A DNA stretch of 64,000 bases. Source: Gelatoporia subvermispora B. Its lineage: Eukaryota > Basidiomycota > Agaricomycetes > Polyporales > Gelatoporiaceae. Shown one piece after another: positions 9,604 through 21,000 of this stretch; the stretch's first letter is position 1; the number at the start of each line of letters is the position of its first letter. The notes under the pieces are model-generated. The model was not told the origin of the DNA and made no database searches. It saw only the letters and a list, made by a program, of their open reading frames with translations. The stretch covers positions 310,001-374,000 of the forward strand of contig KB445812.1 of assembly GCA_000320605.2 (NCBI GenBank). The letters run 5' to 3'. A program made the translations under genes and the position numbers.

Positions 9604-10085
9604 TTAGGTGAAGTTCCAGGTAGCGCCGCTGAGAACACCAACAGAAGTGGGTGCAAGGGCCTCGAATGCGGTCGGAGTGAGGTCAACAGAGGTAGAATCG
9701 CATCCGGGGCATAGATCTTCCACTGTGGCAGTGACCGTGTTGCCTTGCCCTGGTAAAAATGGATCAGAGAAGATTTATACGGCATATAGGTGATATGCAC
9801 ACTGAATCTGGATCGACTGGCCACAGTGCGCTCCGTTGTCGTACACATCCGAGCTAAGAGCGGCAGTATAACCGCTGTCGCTAAGCTGAGTGCCGCAGGC
9901 GCCAACTCCGTTGTCGGTGTTGTAGTAGGTGACTACCAGAGAGTGTTGATCAATTATCGACAAACAGTCCAGCGCAATTGCCACAACACTGCGGTCCACT
10001 TACTTTCGCCAGTATAAGCAGAGGCAGAAGCCACATAGAGGCTGGAGACGACAGCAGCGAAAACGGCCTTCGTGAAAGTAGACAT
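9604..10085 (-). CDS. RlpA-like double-psi beta-barrel small secreted protein (copy 2)
   Basis: Three exons: 10085-10004, 9932-9801 and 9749-9604, giving 119 aa. Exon lengths (82/132/146) are identical to copy 1. Signal: MSTFTKAVFAAVVSSLYVAS. Barrel motifs: TYYNTDNGVGACG, AALSSDVYD, HCGQSIQI, then after intron 2 WQGNTVTATVEDLCPGCDS, SVDLTPTAF and GATWNFT. Copies 1 and 2 are closest to one another (shared YNTDNG.GACG and DSTSVDLTPTAFEALAP). A TTTATAAA box is about 95 bp upstream (10177-10184). The donor of intron 1 is a consensus GTAAGT. No defect seen; secretion and extracellular action are inferred. Confidence 0.88.
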
Positions 10086-12497
10086 TGTGTGAATGATGAT
10101 CGATGCGATATGGCGTAGTGAGAACTCGCTCAAAGGTAGCTTCTGCTATGGATGTCTTGAAAATGGTTTGCGAGCTTTTATAAATTGTCTGAATCTCTGT
10201 CCCGATAGGAAACCGCATGATGTTCCCCGAGAAGATAGTCTGCGAAACGTCGGTACCGTGTCATGAGCGAACAAAACACCTGAGCTCCAAGTGTCAGTGA
10301 CCCAGTGGCAATGCATACAACGCCTGCGGTGGAGTATTTAGTCATCTGGCTACCTGAGACTCCCGAAACTCGTTGTTTTGTGCGGTGGAGACAGTTCTTA
10401 CGAGTGGACTGAGACATGGAATCGTAGAAGGTTGCAGCGGCAGTTGACTCCGTTGGAGCTCGGAGACTGATGGAGAGCTAGGCAATTCCTACACAATATT
10501 TGTGAGAACTCCGATGAACAAATGCAATAGCTTCATAGTACTTCCTCTTGATATTGTAGAAATACCAGGACAATGTGTAGCTGGACCTCAACATCGGATA
10601 CGTAGAACCAGAACGTAGACATTACTGCTTGAAGGTGTCTCCTCTCTGCGCGGCGCTCGAGAGAAATGACTTAGCATATACGCACTCGGCTTGCAGTTGG
10701 TAGCAGAGAGAGCTTCTTCGCACAGCCGGAGAAGTAGCGAAAGACAGCGCTTAGTGCATCCCAAGCGCACAGACGGACAATACGAGCGCCTCAGGTGCTG
10801 TGCCTTCGGTTCCGGCTCCAATGTGCTCGCGCACATGCATCCGAACTGATATCGAAGATTGGCTGAGGTTTCTGAAGTCACATGGTTGCTCCGGAAAGGT
10901 TTGCAGCAGGTTGATCGTCGAAACTGTAATGGTCAGCGTCCCGAGATCCATCGGACTGCGGCATATGTGAAACGGCGCCAGCATCCTGAGGCGACCAGCA
11001 CCAGCGGCGAGGGTTGAGCTGTTGCGCCAGTTCGTCGAAGTTGTTGATGTCGACTATCATACCAATGAGTGCAAGCTTATGATTTACAGGACAAGCCGAA
11101 GATAAGCAAGAGCATTGGGTCATTGTGGCCTAAGAGGACCCGTTCTTAGTCACATCCACGGTGACGTTCGCGAACCTACTTTGAGTGTGACGGTATGTGA
11201 AGAGCAACGCCGATCTTTCGCGGTTATTTAATTACCGTGCAGATTCGTGCGTGTATATGACAATCAACTCTAGAATCTGTCCGATGCCGCGTGATGATGG
11301 TGGATAAGACACTTACCGACTCATTCATCATTCCTCAAGCATAGCTATGGGGGATGGGGAATTGAAGATCTCGTCGGCCAGAGGTGCAGACCCGGGCAGG
11401 TGATCAGACGAGGCGAGCGAGACGCGAATCCATGGCATCCTGACCCGCACTAGACATCATCATCGTTGCACACATAACGGTAGTGGCGCAGATGGCGCTG
11501 TTCACATTTGACTGTTGGACTTGTGGTACATCCGAGACAAGTCGGATACAGCGCTACTTACAAATATCAACCGGAAGGAATGCGGGGTACATCACTGGGA
11601 GACCTACCATTCAACCCATATTATCCCAGTCTATCACGCAACGACTACCAAAGCGTTACAGATCAGCGCCGTGGATGGACACACATGACCCATGCACGGC
11701 ATCATAGTCGCTGCTGTGGGACTCAACGTGTGCATGATTACTTGATACTCAAGCACACCCACGAAATCTCTTGCGTGAAGCTGTACACAAGTCGCCGAAA
11801 CGACGTTCCATCCTGGTCTTGCAGGGCGCCAGGTAGGCTGAGTGAAAGGTGAAAGCGGAGAGTTTGCCTTGATTAACAATGCGCTGAAAGTCTCGCAAGA
11901 CATCATTCTAATCCTGTTTTCTTCGTATAACTCACGTTAATTACGAGCGAGACAGAGAGCTGAGAGAGCGAGAGCAGAACTTGAATCCTACAAGAAGTAC
12001 GGGCAGACGCATGACTTCGTCATGTTCGCCGCTCAGCGCCGCCACGTCAACCCGGGCCGCCTTAGCCGTCTAGCCAAACTTCAAAGCTTCATTGAGCGTC
12101 GAATATCTCTTTGAGTGCGCGTTGAGTGAGCCTAACCGCCCGCGTGTCCCTGCAATCAGCTTCCGAAAACGGCGCGATTCGATATTCACAATATTGCAAA
12201 TGGATGAAAATTCCTTCAGCATCAAAATCGTACCGAAGCGCTTTTCGTGAGAGCATCTCGCAGCTTACTGAGTGCGGCAGATTGGCGCGTATGTGTGTTG
12301 ATTTAGTTCCCATAGAGATGTGAATGATGGGCCAAAGCTATATTTCAGGCCACACGGCTTACAGAACATGTAGCGCATTGATGGATAGTCACGCTGATCA
12401 ATTCGACCAAAAAACCAATTCATCCGCAACCCATGGTGCACACTATATCTGCTGCGCAATCGATGGACGACAGAAGAAACAATACAGACTGAATTGA
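10086..12497. other. Intergenic, no firmly supported gene (2.4 kb)
   Basis: A few protein-like minus-strand stretches occur at 10751-11123 (for example IVDINNFDELAQQLNP and TFPEQPCDF). I could not join them into a gene with start, splice sites and stop. They may be exons of a decayed or missed gene. The remainder shows no coding signal or repeats that I can see. Confidence 0.35.
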
Positions 12498-12977
12498 TTA
12501 GATGAAATTCCAAGTCGCGCCGTGGAGGCGACCAACGGAGGTGGGCGCGAGAACCTCGAATGCAGACGGCGTAAGATCAACAGACCCAGAGCCACACCCG
12601 GCGCACAGGTCCTCGACAGTCGCCGTAACCGTATTTCCCTCCCCTATTAAACCACGTCAGAACTTCGAAAATATCTAAGAACGAATGTTGAGATCACACA
12701 CATTCGATCTGGATCTCCGCGCCACAGTGAGCTCCGCTGTCGTATTGGGAGGAGCTGAGAGCAGCAATATGCTGGCTGTTGCTGTTCTGTATGCCACATG
12801 CCCCAATACCGACGCTGGTATCGTAAAACGTCACTGGTGGGTTTGTTAGGGACATCATGCTGGCAAGGCGAGGAAGTTGTTGTACTGACCATCTCCAGTG
12901 AAAGTGGCCGTAGTGGAGCTGATGTAGATTGTAGAGGCAACGAGGGCAACCAGACTCTTGGTAGTGATAGCGAACAT
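12498..12977 (-). CDS. RlpA-like double-psi beta-barrel small secreted protein (copy 3)
   Basis: Three exons: 12977-12890, 12833-12702 and 12643-12498, giving 121 aa. Exons 2 and 3 have exactly the same lengths as in copies 1 and 2; exon 1 is two codons longer. Signal: MFAITTKSLVALVASTIYIS. Core: TFYDTSVGIGACG, AALSSSQYD, HCGAEIQI, then WEGNTVTATVEDLCAGC, SVDLTPSAF and GATWNFI. It is the most divergent of the intact copies: the loop after the first strand is DTSVGI rather than NTDNG. A TATAAA box is about 90 bp upstream (13063-13068). Confidence 0.88.
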
Positions 12978-15093
12978 TGTAGTCAAGCGGTAGGGGTGTC
13001 GAGGACGAAGTTTAAGAAAACGGTGCTGTAGCTTGTTCTAAGACGCATGAACATAGTCTATCTTTATACTGCTGCCTCTGCGAGACAGGCATAAGGTCCA
13101 CGAAAAGCCTCTTCCGGAATTTCAACAACTCAGGCAAGCGTTCATCTGCCAAGATGACTGAAGAGCTAGCCAAGTGTCGTGTAAACGCTGCCATTTCAAA
13201 GCTCGAACACTAGGGCGATACACAAAACGCCAGCCACTCGGTATTTCTCTTCAGGGCTGGTATCAATCGGTCAATTGGGATATCCTAGTGACAGTTTTTC
13301 CGGAGTCCAGACACAATGAATCGCATATGCGAAGTCTCTGTCAAAGGTGCCAGATTATGTCAACACATCTATCCAAAATACAGCGTGATAAGCCTGCTTC
13401 ACAGGTGGATGATATCATTTAATCCGGATCAATGGCCTGTTGTTGCTTCACCTTGGCATAAACGCGACTCACTCATGTACGCCTGCTGGGTCTCGAAATG
13501 TATCCGTGCTTAACACAATCTGCGAACAAGAGTCAGATTTCCCACAGCCTACACACACGGTATTATATGATCGGAAGTCAGTCACAATGACGCAGGTGGA
13601 GTGATTCGCACATACAGACCGTCTATTTCGAGAACCTCCACGGATAGAGTGAGACTAAGTTTTTGGCCGTGGACGGAACGCTGGCTGAGTGATTGCCCCC
13701 ACATTTAAGGTTGATCAATACAATTTCAACTATCGCTTTTCAGGATGCACTCACCTGCGACTTGGCTGTACTGAGGTCAACGACTCCGCCGTTTCAGGAC
13801 GATGCAATTGCTGCGAATACGCGACATCGTGAATGTGAAGTCACAAGCATGCCTAGGCTCCCCCTGAAGTCCCCCGAGAGGATTGACCATATTGCCGCAC
13901 ATAGTAGTCCCCAGATCCCAAAGGATGGGGAAGTGAAACTACCCAGTTACACAGTGCGCTGAACGCTTGATACGTCATGCCAGGCTCTAGCCTGAATGAA
14001 CGTGAAGTCGATAGGAGGAGGGCATCTGGATTCTGAGTTGTGTATTAATTATTCCAAAGCTGGCTGCTGAGTTTTCAGCGTTAGCTTCGGCGATTGATGC
14101 GTGGTGGACAAATTGTGGCCTTCGCTGGGACGCAGACGCGGGCCTCGAAAACGTACGGACGAACGTTCTGTGCCGTATGGGTCTAGGGTCTAGAACCGAC
14201 AGGAGGAGTTTACATTGGGTTTCTCATTTTTGTGCAAGCCGAGCCTGGCGGCGTTCGAATTTGTATCGGATCAGTTACGGCGCGTCTAGTCCCTGAGCAA
14301 GATGGTCCCCATTCACATGATTCGAGACAGAGTCGGACAGTCTGCACCAGCTCCGTACGAGTGCTTCAGAGACCTGCTGCCTATTAGATCGAGCACCAAT
14401 GCGCCTTGATATGTATAGCTCGCTGGTCAAACAATTGATCCCTTACACATCTGCAAGACCGTGCCCATGCGCGCCCCCCTCACCTCTCAATCGAAAGATG
14501 TCGCGCCTTCGAAAATAACCGCGCTAGCAATTATGCATACCTTTTACCTACCATTGGACAAGACAATAGAATTCACTTGTTGAGATTCGAGGCTAGGCAC
14601 CTGACGCTCAACCACGAAGATGCCGCGGACGCTCGGCCACTGGATATCCGATCATTGTTCCGAGGTGAGTGAGACATCATGCCCTGCATGGCTAGTCATG
14701 GTGACAGCAATCGCCGAGAGAAGCCTCCATTCGCAACGAGATTTTGCTTGCCAGACGAGCCGTGTTCTGAAGATGCTGCTTGTCTCATGACCGCTGCGAA
14801 TGAACACGAACGTTGACACATCCGGTCGAAACATGCTCTCAGCGCCATTATACTATTACCGTCGAACCGGAAGTCAATCATTACATACCGCGCCTTTTAT
14901 CCTCCCTCCCTCCCCTCCCAGGCCTCTAAGGCACATATTCATATGGCTCGTCTCAGAACATCAGACAAGGGATATGCTGGCACAAGCGAGATAATATTGC
15001 AGGATAACTATTACAAATTGCGAATTATAGCTGAACGACACGATCCCTCAAACCCGAACGACGCGTTTTTTGCACATGGAGAACATAACAGAA
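12978..15093. other. Intergenic, no supported gene (2.1 kb)
   Basis: Lies between the promoter of RlpA-like copy 3 and the 3' end of the PKS-NRPS gene. Frames such as 13693-13962 lack motif, codon bias and consistent splice sites. A pyrimidine-rich CTCCCTCCCTCCCCTCCC tract occurs near 14900-14920. No mobile element ends found. Confidence 0.45.
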
Positions 15094-18000
15094 TCAGTGA
15101 GCGTGGCCATTACCGGCGTGGCCATTCGACTTCGCGCTGCCATTTTGCTTAGCAGGCGTGATAGCTGAGCTTGAGAGCTGAAATAGCGGTCATATTAGCA
15201 ATTGTTCTCAGCGTACAGTACTCGGAGTAATGCTTACCTCATCAGCAGGAAGCGCGGCCAGGATCTCCTTGAACACGCCAGCAAGGATCTTGACATGCGC
15301 AGGAGTGAACATGGTGTCGTGCCGTCCCGACGCCACCTTCATATCGAGCTTGGACAGACGGTAGTCCCAGCCATTGCGGTCATCGATACCAGTATCGAAG
15401 TCGCTGGCGTGGCCGGTACGGTACCACGAGCGGTCCTTGGGCACAACAAGGGTAGTCGGCTCGTCGTAGTGCGGAGCCTCGTAGTCCCACATCGCGTCCA
15501 GGTTCTTGCGGATCTCGATACGCAGCTTGCTCTTCCACTTCTCTCCGATCTCGGGGAAGTTCTCCGAGATACGCTCGATCGCACGCGTTGTCCAGTCAGT
15601 TGACTTCAGGCTCTGGCGCTCGCGGGTCGGGATGAAGATCGGGTCGAAGAGGACGAGGTGCTTGACTTTCTCGCCGGCGTTCGTAAGTTTCGATGCCATG
15701 CACAGGGCGACAATACCTCCGAGCGAGTAACCGGCAATGAGGTAAGGACCCTCGGGCTGGACGGTCTTGATGAGGGAGATGTAGTGATCCGCCATAGCCT
15801 CGATGGACTGGAAGCCCGTCGCATTACCGAAGTCGCGGTCACCGATCGCGTACATCTCGTTGGGCATGTATGCACCAAGGCGCATGAACGGCGTTGCCAT
15901 TCCAGTGACATCGTGCACGAGGAAGATGCGAGGTAGAATACCCTTCTTCTTGATCGGGAGGAACTCGATCAGGAAGTCGTTGTCTGCATCCTCAGCGTCC
16001 AGGATCTGGCGCTGATCTTGGCCCATGGCGTCGATGACGAGAGTAGCAAGCTCGCGAACCGTCGGCCTAGTAAGTGGAAGTCAGTGCACGACAAAATGGC
16101 GAAGCTCTCGCGCCACATACCTCAGGTACATGTTGTTGAGACCCATGTGAACGTTGAACGTCTTCGAGATGACACCGGCCGCCTGGACTGCCATGAGGGA
16201 GTTCATGCCGACAGAGAACAGATCGTGCGTAACACCGAAGGAGTTCGCGTCAACCTTGAGGAGGTTCGCGAAGATGTTGAGCAGCTCAGTCTCAACCTCC
16301 GACTGCGGAACACCCATATCATGTGATAAGTCAGGTGCGAAGGGCTGCAGGTCGAGTTCGCCGAGGGCCTTGCGGTCGATCTTGCCGCTGCGAGATGTCG
16401 GTAGGGCCGGGAGCACAGCAATCAGGGACGGGTACATGAACCGAGGGAGACGCTCCGAGACATGCAGCTTGAGGGCTTCCTTCTCCTCCTCGACGTGATC
16501 GGCTGCGACGGCGTTCTTGAACTCAATGAAGGCGACAATCGCTGGCTCGTCATGGATCTCGCGAATCACCACTGCAGCTCTCTGGACGGCGGGGTACTTC
16601 ACGATGACATCCTCCACCTCGCCGAGCTCGATACGTTGACCACGAAGCTTGATCTGACGGTCCTTGCGGCCGCGGTATTCGATGTTACCGTCGGGGCGGT
16701 AGAGAGCTACGTCGCCTGTCTTGTACAACCTCTCGCCAGGCACGAAGGGGTTGGGTATGAAGCTGACCTCGGTGAGGTCGGGCCTGTTGAGGTAGCCGCG
16801 TGCGAGCTGAATGCCTCCGATGTACAGCTCGCCCTCAACACCAAGTGGTGCAGGGCGCATGTGGTCATCGAGAATGTAGACGCGGCAATTAGGGAGCGGG
16901 CGACCAATGACACCAGCAACATCGGACGATGTGACATGGCAGGACACACAGTCAACAGCCGCTTCAGTGGGACCGTACATGTTCATGAACTTGACGCGCT
17001 TTGACCAATCCTCGATGAGTTTCTTGCCGAGGGCCTCACCCGCGACGACGACGGTCTCAAGCGCGGGGTACTGCTCGAGAGGGACGACAGCGAGGATACT
17101 GGGAGTAACATGGAGAACGTTCACGTTGAGCGTCTTGAGGGCCTTGCCGATGTCACCCAGGACGAGTTCCTTGACACCTGTGACGAGAGTGGCGCCGCAT
17201 GAAAGCGTACCAAAGACGTCGATGACGAAGGGGTCGAAAGTGTATGCAAGGGAAGACAAGACACGGGCACCGTGCTTGTAGCCGTAGGCGGACGAATGCT
17301 GGACCAGGTTCGCGATAGAACGGTGCTCAATCATGACACCCTTCGGTTTGCCGGTACTGCCACTTGTAAACCTAGGAGAAGAGGTTCAGGTGATGAACAT
17401 CGGACAAGGTTGGAAAGACTTACATGATGTATGCCAAATTGCTGGGGGTGAGTGACTGGATTGACGGGTTGGCATCATCGAAGCGGTTGAGCCGCTTCTC
17501 GTACGTGGGGTCATCGATATATGCGACCTACATCAAGTCAGTGAGAGAACTCGCGTAACATGAAAGAGTGCACGTACAATAACCTTCGACGCGATGCTCT
17601 TGTCGAATGCACGGCGATGAGATTGCGTCGTCAGAAGTACCTTGGCCCCGCAATCCATGATGATCATTTCCTTGCGGAGCGTCGGGTCATCGGGATCGAG
17701 AGGGACGAATGCTCCACCGGCCTTGAGCACTGCAAGAATCGCAAGGATCTGGTGAATACCGCGATCGAAGCAGATAGCGACGACGCTGTCGGGTCCTACA
17801 CCCTCGTGCATGAGGGAGTATGCGATCCGGTTAGCCTTGCGGTTCAGCTCGGCGTATGTCATGACCTTGTCCTCGAACTCGACAGCCGGAAGCTGAGGCG
17901 TGAGTTCAGCCTGGCGCTCAACCAGGCCGTGCACGAGGGACTCCAAAGGTGCCACAGGACCCGAGGACGAGAGCTCCTTGACCAGACGCAGCTCTTCAGT

Positions 18001-21000
18001 GCGGCTCACGGCAGAGACGTCCCGGATCTTCGTGTTCGGAGCCATACCGAGAGTGCCGATGAGTCCGATGTATGCGTCTAGAAGTTGCCGGGCGCTGTCT
18101 TCGGAGTAGAGGAAGTTGTCGAACCGAAGGACTACGTTGCCAGTCTTGGTGTGAGCAGTAAGGAGTAGCTCATACTTTTCCTCGCCGTTGGGGAGAGGCA
18201 AGATGCTGTTCGTCCTCATGTTGTTGGTCTCGAACTCCTTGATCATATTGAGGTTGAAACCTCCCGGAGCGAACAAGTGTTTGAAGTAGCCACGGTCCAG
18301 AGCGGACGTCTTGCCTTGAGCAACAATGTCCTCGTAGGTGACGTCGTCATGCGCAAGACTGTCCATGAGTACCGCCTTGAAGGAGGCGAGGTACTCAAGG
18401 AAGGTCTGGTCCTCGTCAATGACGGTCTTGATCGGCAGGATGTTCGCGAAGAAGCCCATGACATCCTGCAGTTGCGGTAGGCTACGCTGGGTGACCGCTG
18501 TGCCGACGACGAAATTCTTCTGCGACGAGTACTTGTGCAAAAGCACATTGTAGACAGCGAAGAAGCCAGCGAAGTTAGTGACGCTAGCGGCAGTAATCAG
18601 CTTGTGGTACTGCGCCAACGCCTCGGGGTCGATGGAGCCCTCGATCTGAGTGACCGAGCACCGTTCAACGTCAGATGGCTTGGCCAAGGTGAGGTGAAGG
18701 GGCTGCACATCGGACAGCGTCTGCGTCCAGTACTGGAGCTGGGAGTCACGGAGCTCGGCCCGGCGATCGGCGGTGCGAATAAACCAGTCGCTGAAGTCGG
18801 AGTAGTGGTAACTCATGGGGGAAAGGCTGCCGATGCCGTGCAAGTAGAGGGCAAACAGCTCGTAGAAGAACATGCCAAGCGAGGCCTCGTCGATGATGAT
18901 GTGGTGGATGATGACGCTGAAGGAGTACGCGCCGCCACCAAGCCTATACATCGTCGCGGACAGTAGAGGAAGCTGGTCCAACTTGAACGAGGGCTCCCGA
19001 TTCTCGGCGCAAGCCATATCGAACGCCTTCTTCTCGGGCTCGGATTCGCCGGAAAGGTCGATGAGACGAGGCTCGAAATCGACAGTCGGGTGGATGGTCT
19101 GCACCAACTTGCCCAGTTCTTCGCTCCAAGTAAATGTCGTCCGAAGGGCACCATGACGTTGAACGACCTCCTGGAAGGCCTTGCGCATACGGTCAATGTC
19201 GAGGTCACTGTCAGTCTGGACCGTGACGAAGTAGCCCTCATGGGTGTCCCACTGGGTAGCACCAAATCTGGACATGAGGGGATCGATGTGACTAGCGCTG
19301 CGTTTGCGAGCATTGTCGTACTCAGCCTACACATGGTGTTAGTACTTGCGAGAGGTGCCCAGAGGCGGAAACGCACCTGCGCGAGCCAGATACGGTACTG
19401 GTGAGGCGACGCGTCGGTTGTGTACGGTTCGTCGTAGGCCAAGTGGTCATTGAGGTTGGCCAGGAGAGGCTGACCATACTTGGAAGAGCCATCGTCGACT
19501 GCAGAGGAACTCTGGCCGCCTGCCGCCGACGCGCCTACTTTGCGGATCATTTCGTTGAGGATGCCAACCGTCATTGACCCGAGAAGCTCGATCTGGCTGA
19601 CTTGAATCTTGAAGTTCGCCTTGAGCTGGTGGCTGAATCGGGTAGCTATGGCCAATTGAATGGTTAGTCTGTATTCAGGGCATGACATCTGTGACACATA
19701 CCAGCCAAAGAATCAAGCCCGAAGCTCGTGATCAAGGCGTTCTCAGTGATCTGATCCGCAGACATGCCCAGAAGTGCAGCGAGCAAAGTCGCAGGCGTTT
19801 CTCCGACGTCGCCCTTGTTGCCCTGGCCTCCAACGTTCAAGAACTTGCTGGGGAGCAGGTGCTCGTACAAAAGCGGCTCGCATGTAGGGAACGTGTCGGG
19901 AACATCTTGAACTGCGAGCATTGGCACATAGTGAGCGACAGTGCGGACGAGGCAGTCGCCGATGAAGTTGCAGACTTGCGCAGTCGTCATGCCGGTCTTC
20001 GTGAGCTGACCAGTGTTTGCCCTACCCTTCGTCGCCATCACAAGGCGCTTGAAGATACCAGAGTCGGTGATCGGAGGGAAGGACATCGAGATAGTGTTCG
20101 GGAGAACGTCTGCGATGCGGTCCAAGTATCTGTACGATCCTGTATCAGCGAGAGGTTTAAAAACAAACATGTCTCATAACGTACAGCTGGGACGCGCAAT
20201 ACGCCGCCTGGCCAGCATTACCAAAGACCGAGCCAATCGTCGAGAACAGTAGCAAGAAGTCCATCTCGGCCGGGTGCGCCAGCGAAAGTAGGACGTTCAG
20301 GCACTCCACTTTAGACTCATAAACATCATCGAAAGACTAATAGCAGGTCAGACATGGTCTTGGGAGACTTGAGATGTTACTCACTTCTTGGCTGAGGTTC
20401 GTGAAGGCTGCGTCACGGAGTACGACTGTCATCAAGAACACACCACCGATAGGGCCCGCGCTACGAGCTGATTCGATGACGGCAGTCATGTCACGCTTGC
20501 TGACAGCGTTCGCTGCCATAACTTGCAGGTTAACGCCGCGCTGGTGGAGATGCCTGATGTAGAGGCCGTCGACCTTGGTTAGAGCCTTCTCACCACGACG
20601 ACTGGTCAGGAAGATGTGCCGGGCGCCATGATCTGCCATCCAGGTTGCAATGCGTACTCCGAGTTCACTGCTACCTCCGACGAGGATGTAACTCTTCCTC
20701 GGGTTGAACAACTGAGCGTATGGATCCACCCGAACAGAAGGCGCGGGTTTCAAAGACAAGATCAGCGTCTCGAAGGCATGGCCTGTGGTGGCGGTCTCGC
20801 CAAAGGTGGCTATCGATTGGATGGCTTGAGGGAGAGCGAATGGCTGAGTACGGTGCTCGGCCAAAACCTCTGCAATGTAAGAAGCCAACTTGGCGGGGTA
20901 TGACTTGATCAAAGCAGGGACATCAACAATCTGTACGGCGGGGGCACCCGGAGGGAGAATAACGGCTTCGGTACTGCGCTTGTTGTGGACGAACGTGCCG

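Noticed and set aside
13693..13962. 89-aa plus-strand frame as a gene
   Set aside because: No domain, no signal peptide, mixed codon use and no neighbouring exons with proper splice sites.
15208..15237. PKS-NRPS stop directly after the thioesterase at 15208
   Set aside because: GTAAGC at 15237-15232 is a consensus donor in phase 0. The downstream exon 15177-15094 reads an in-frame Ser/Asn/Gly/His tail to a TGA, so the later stop is preferred.
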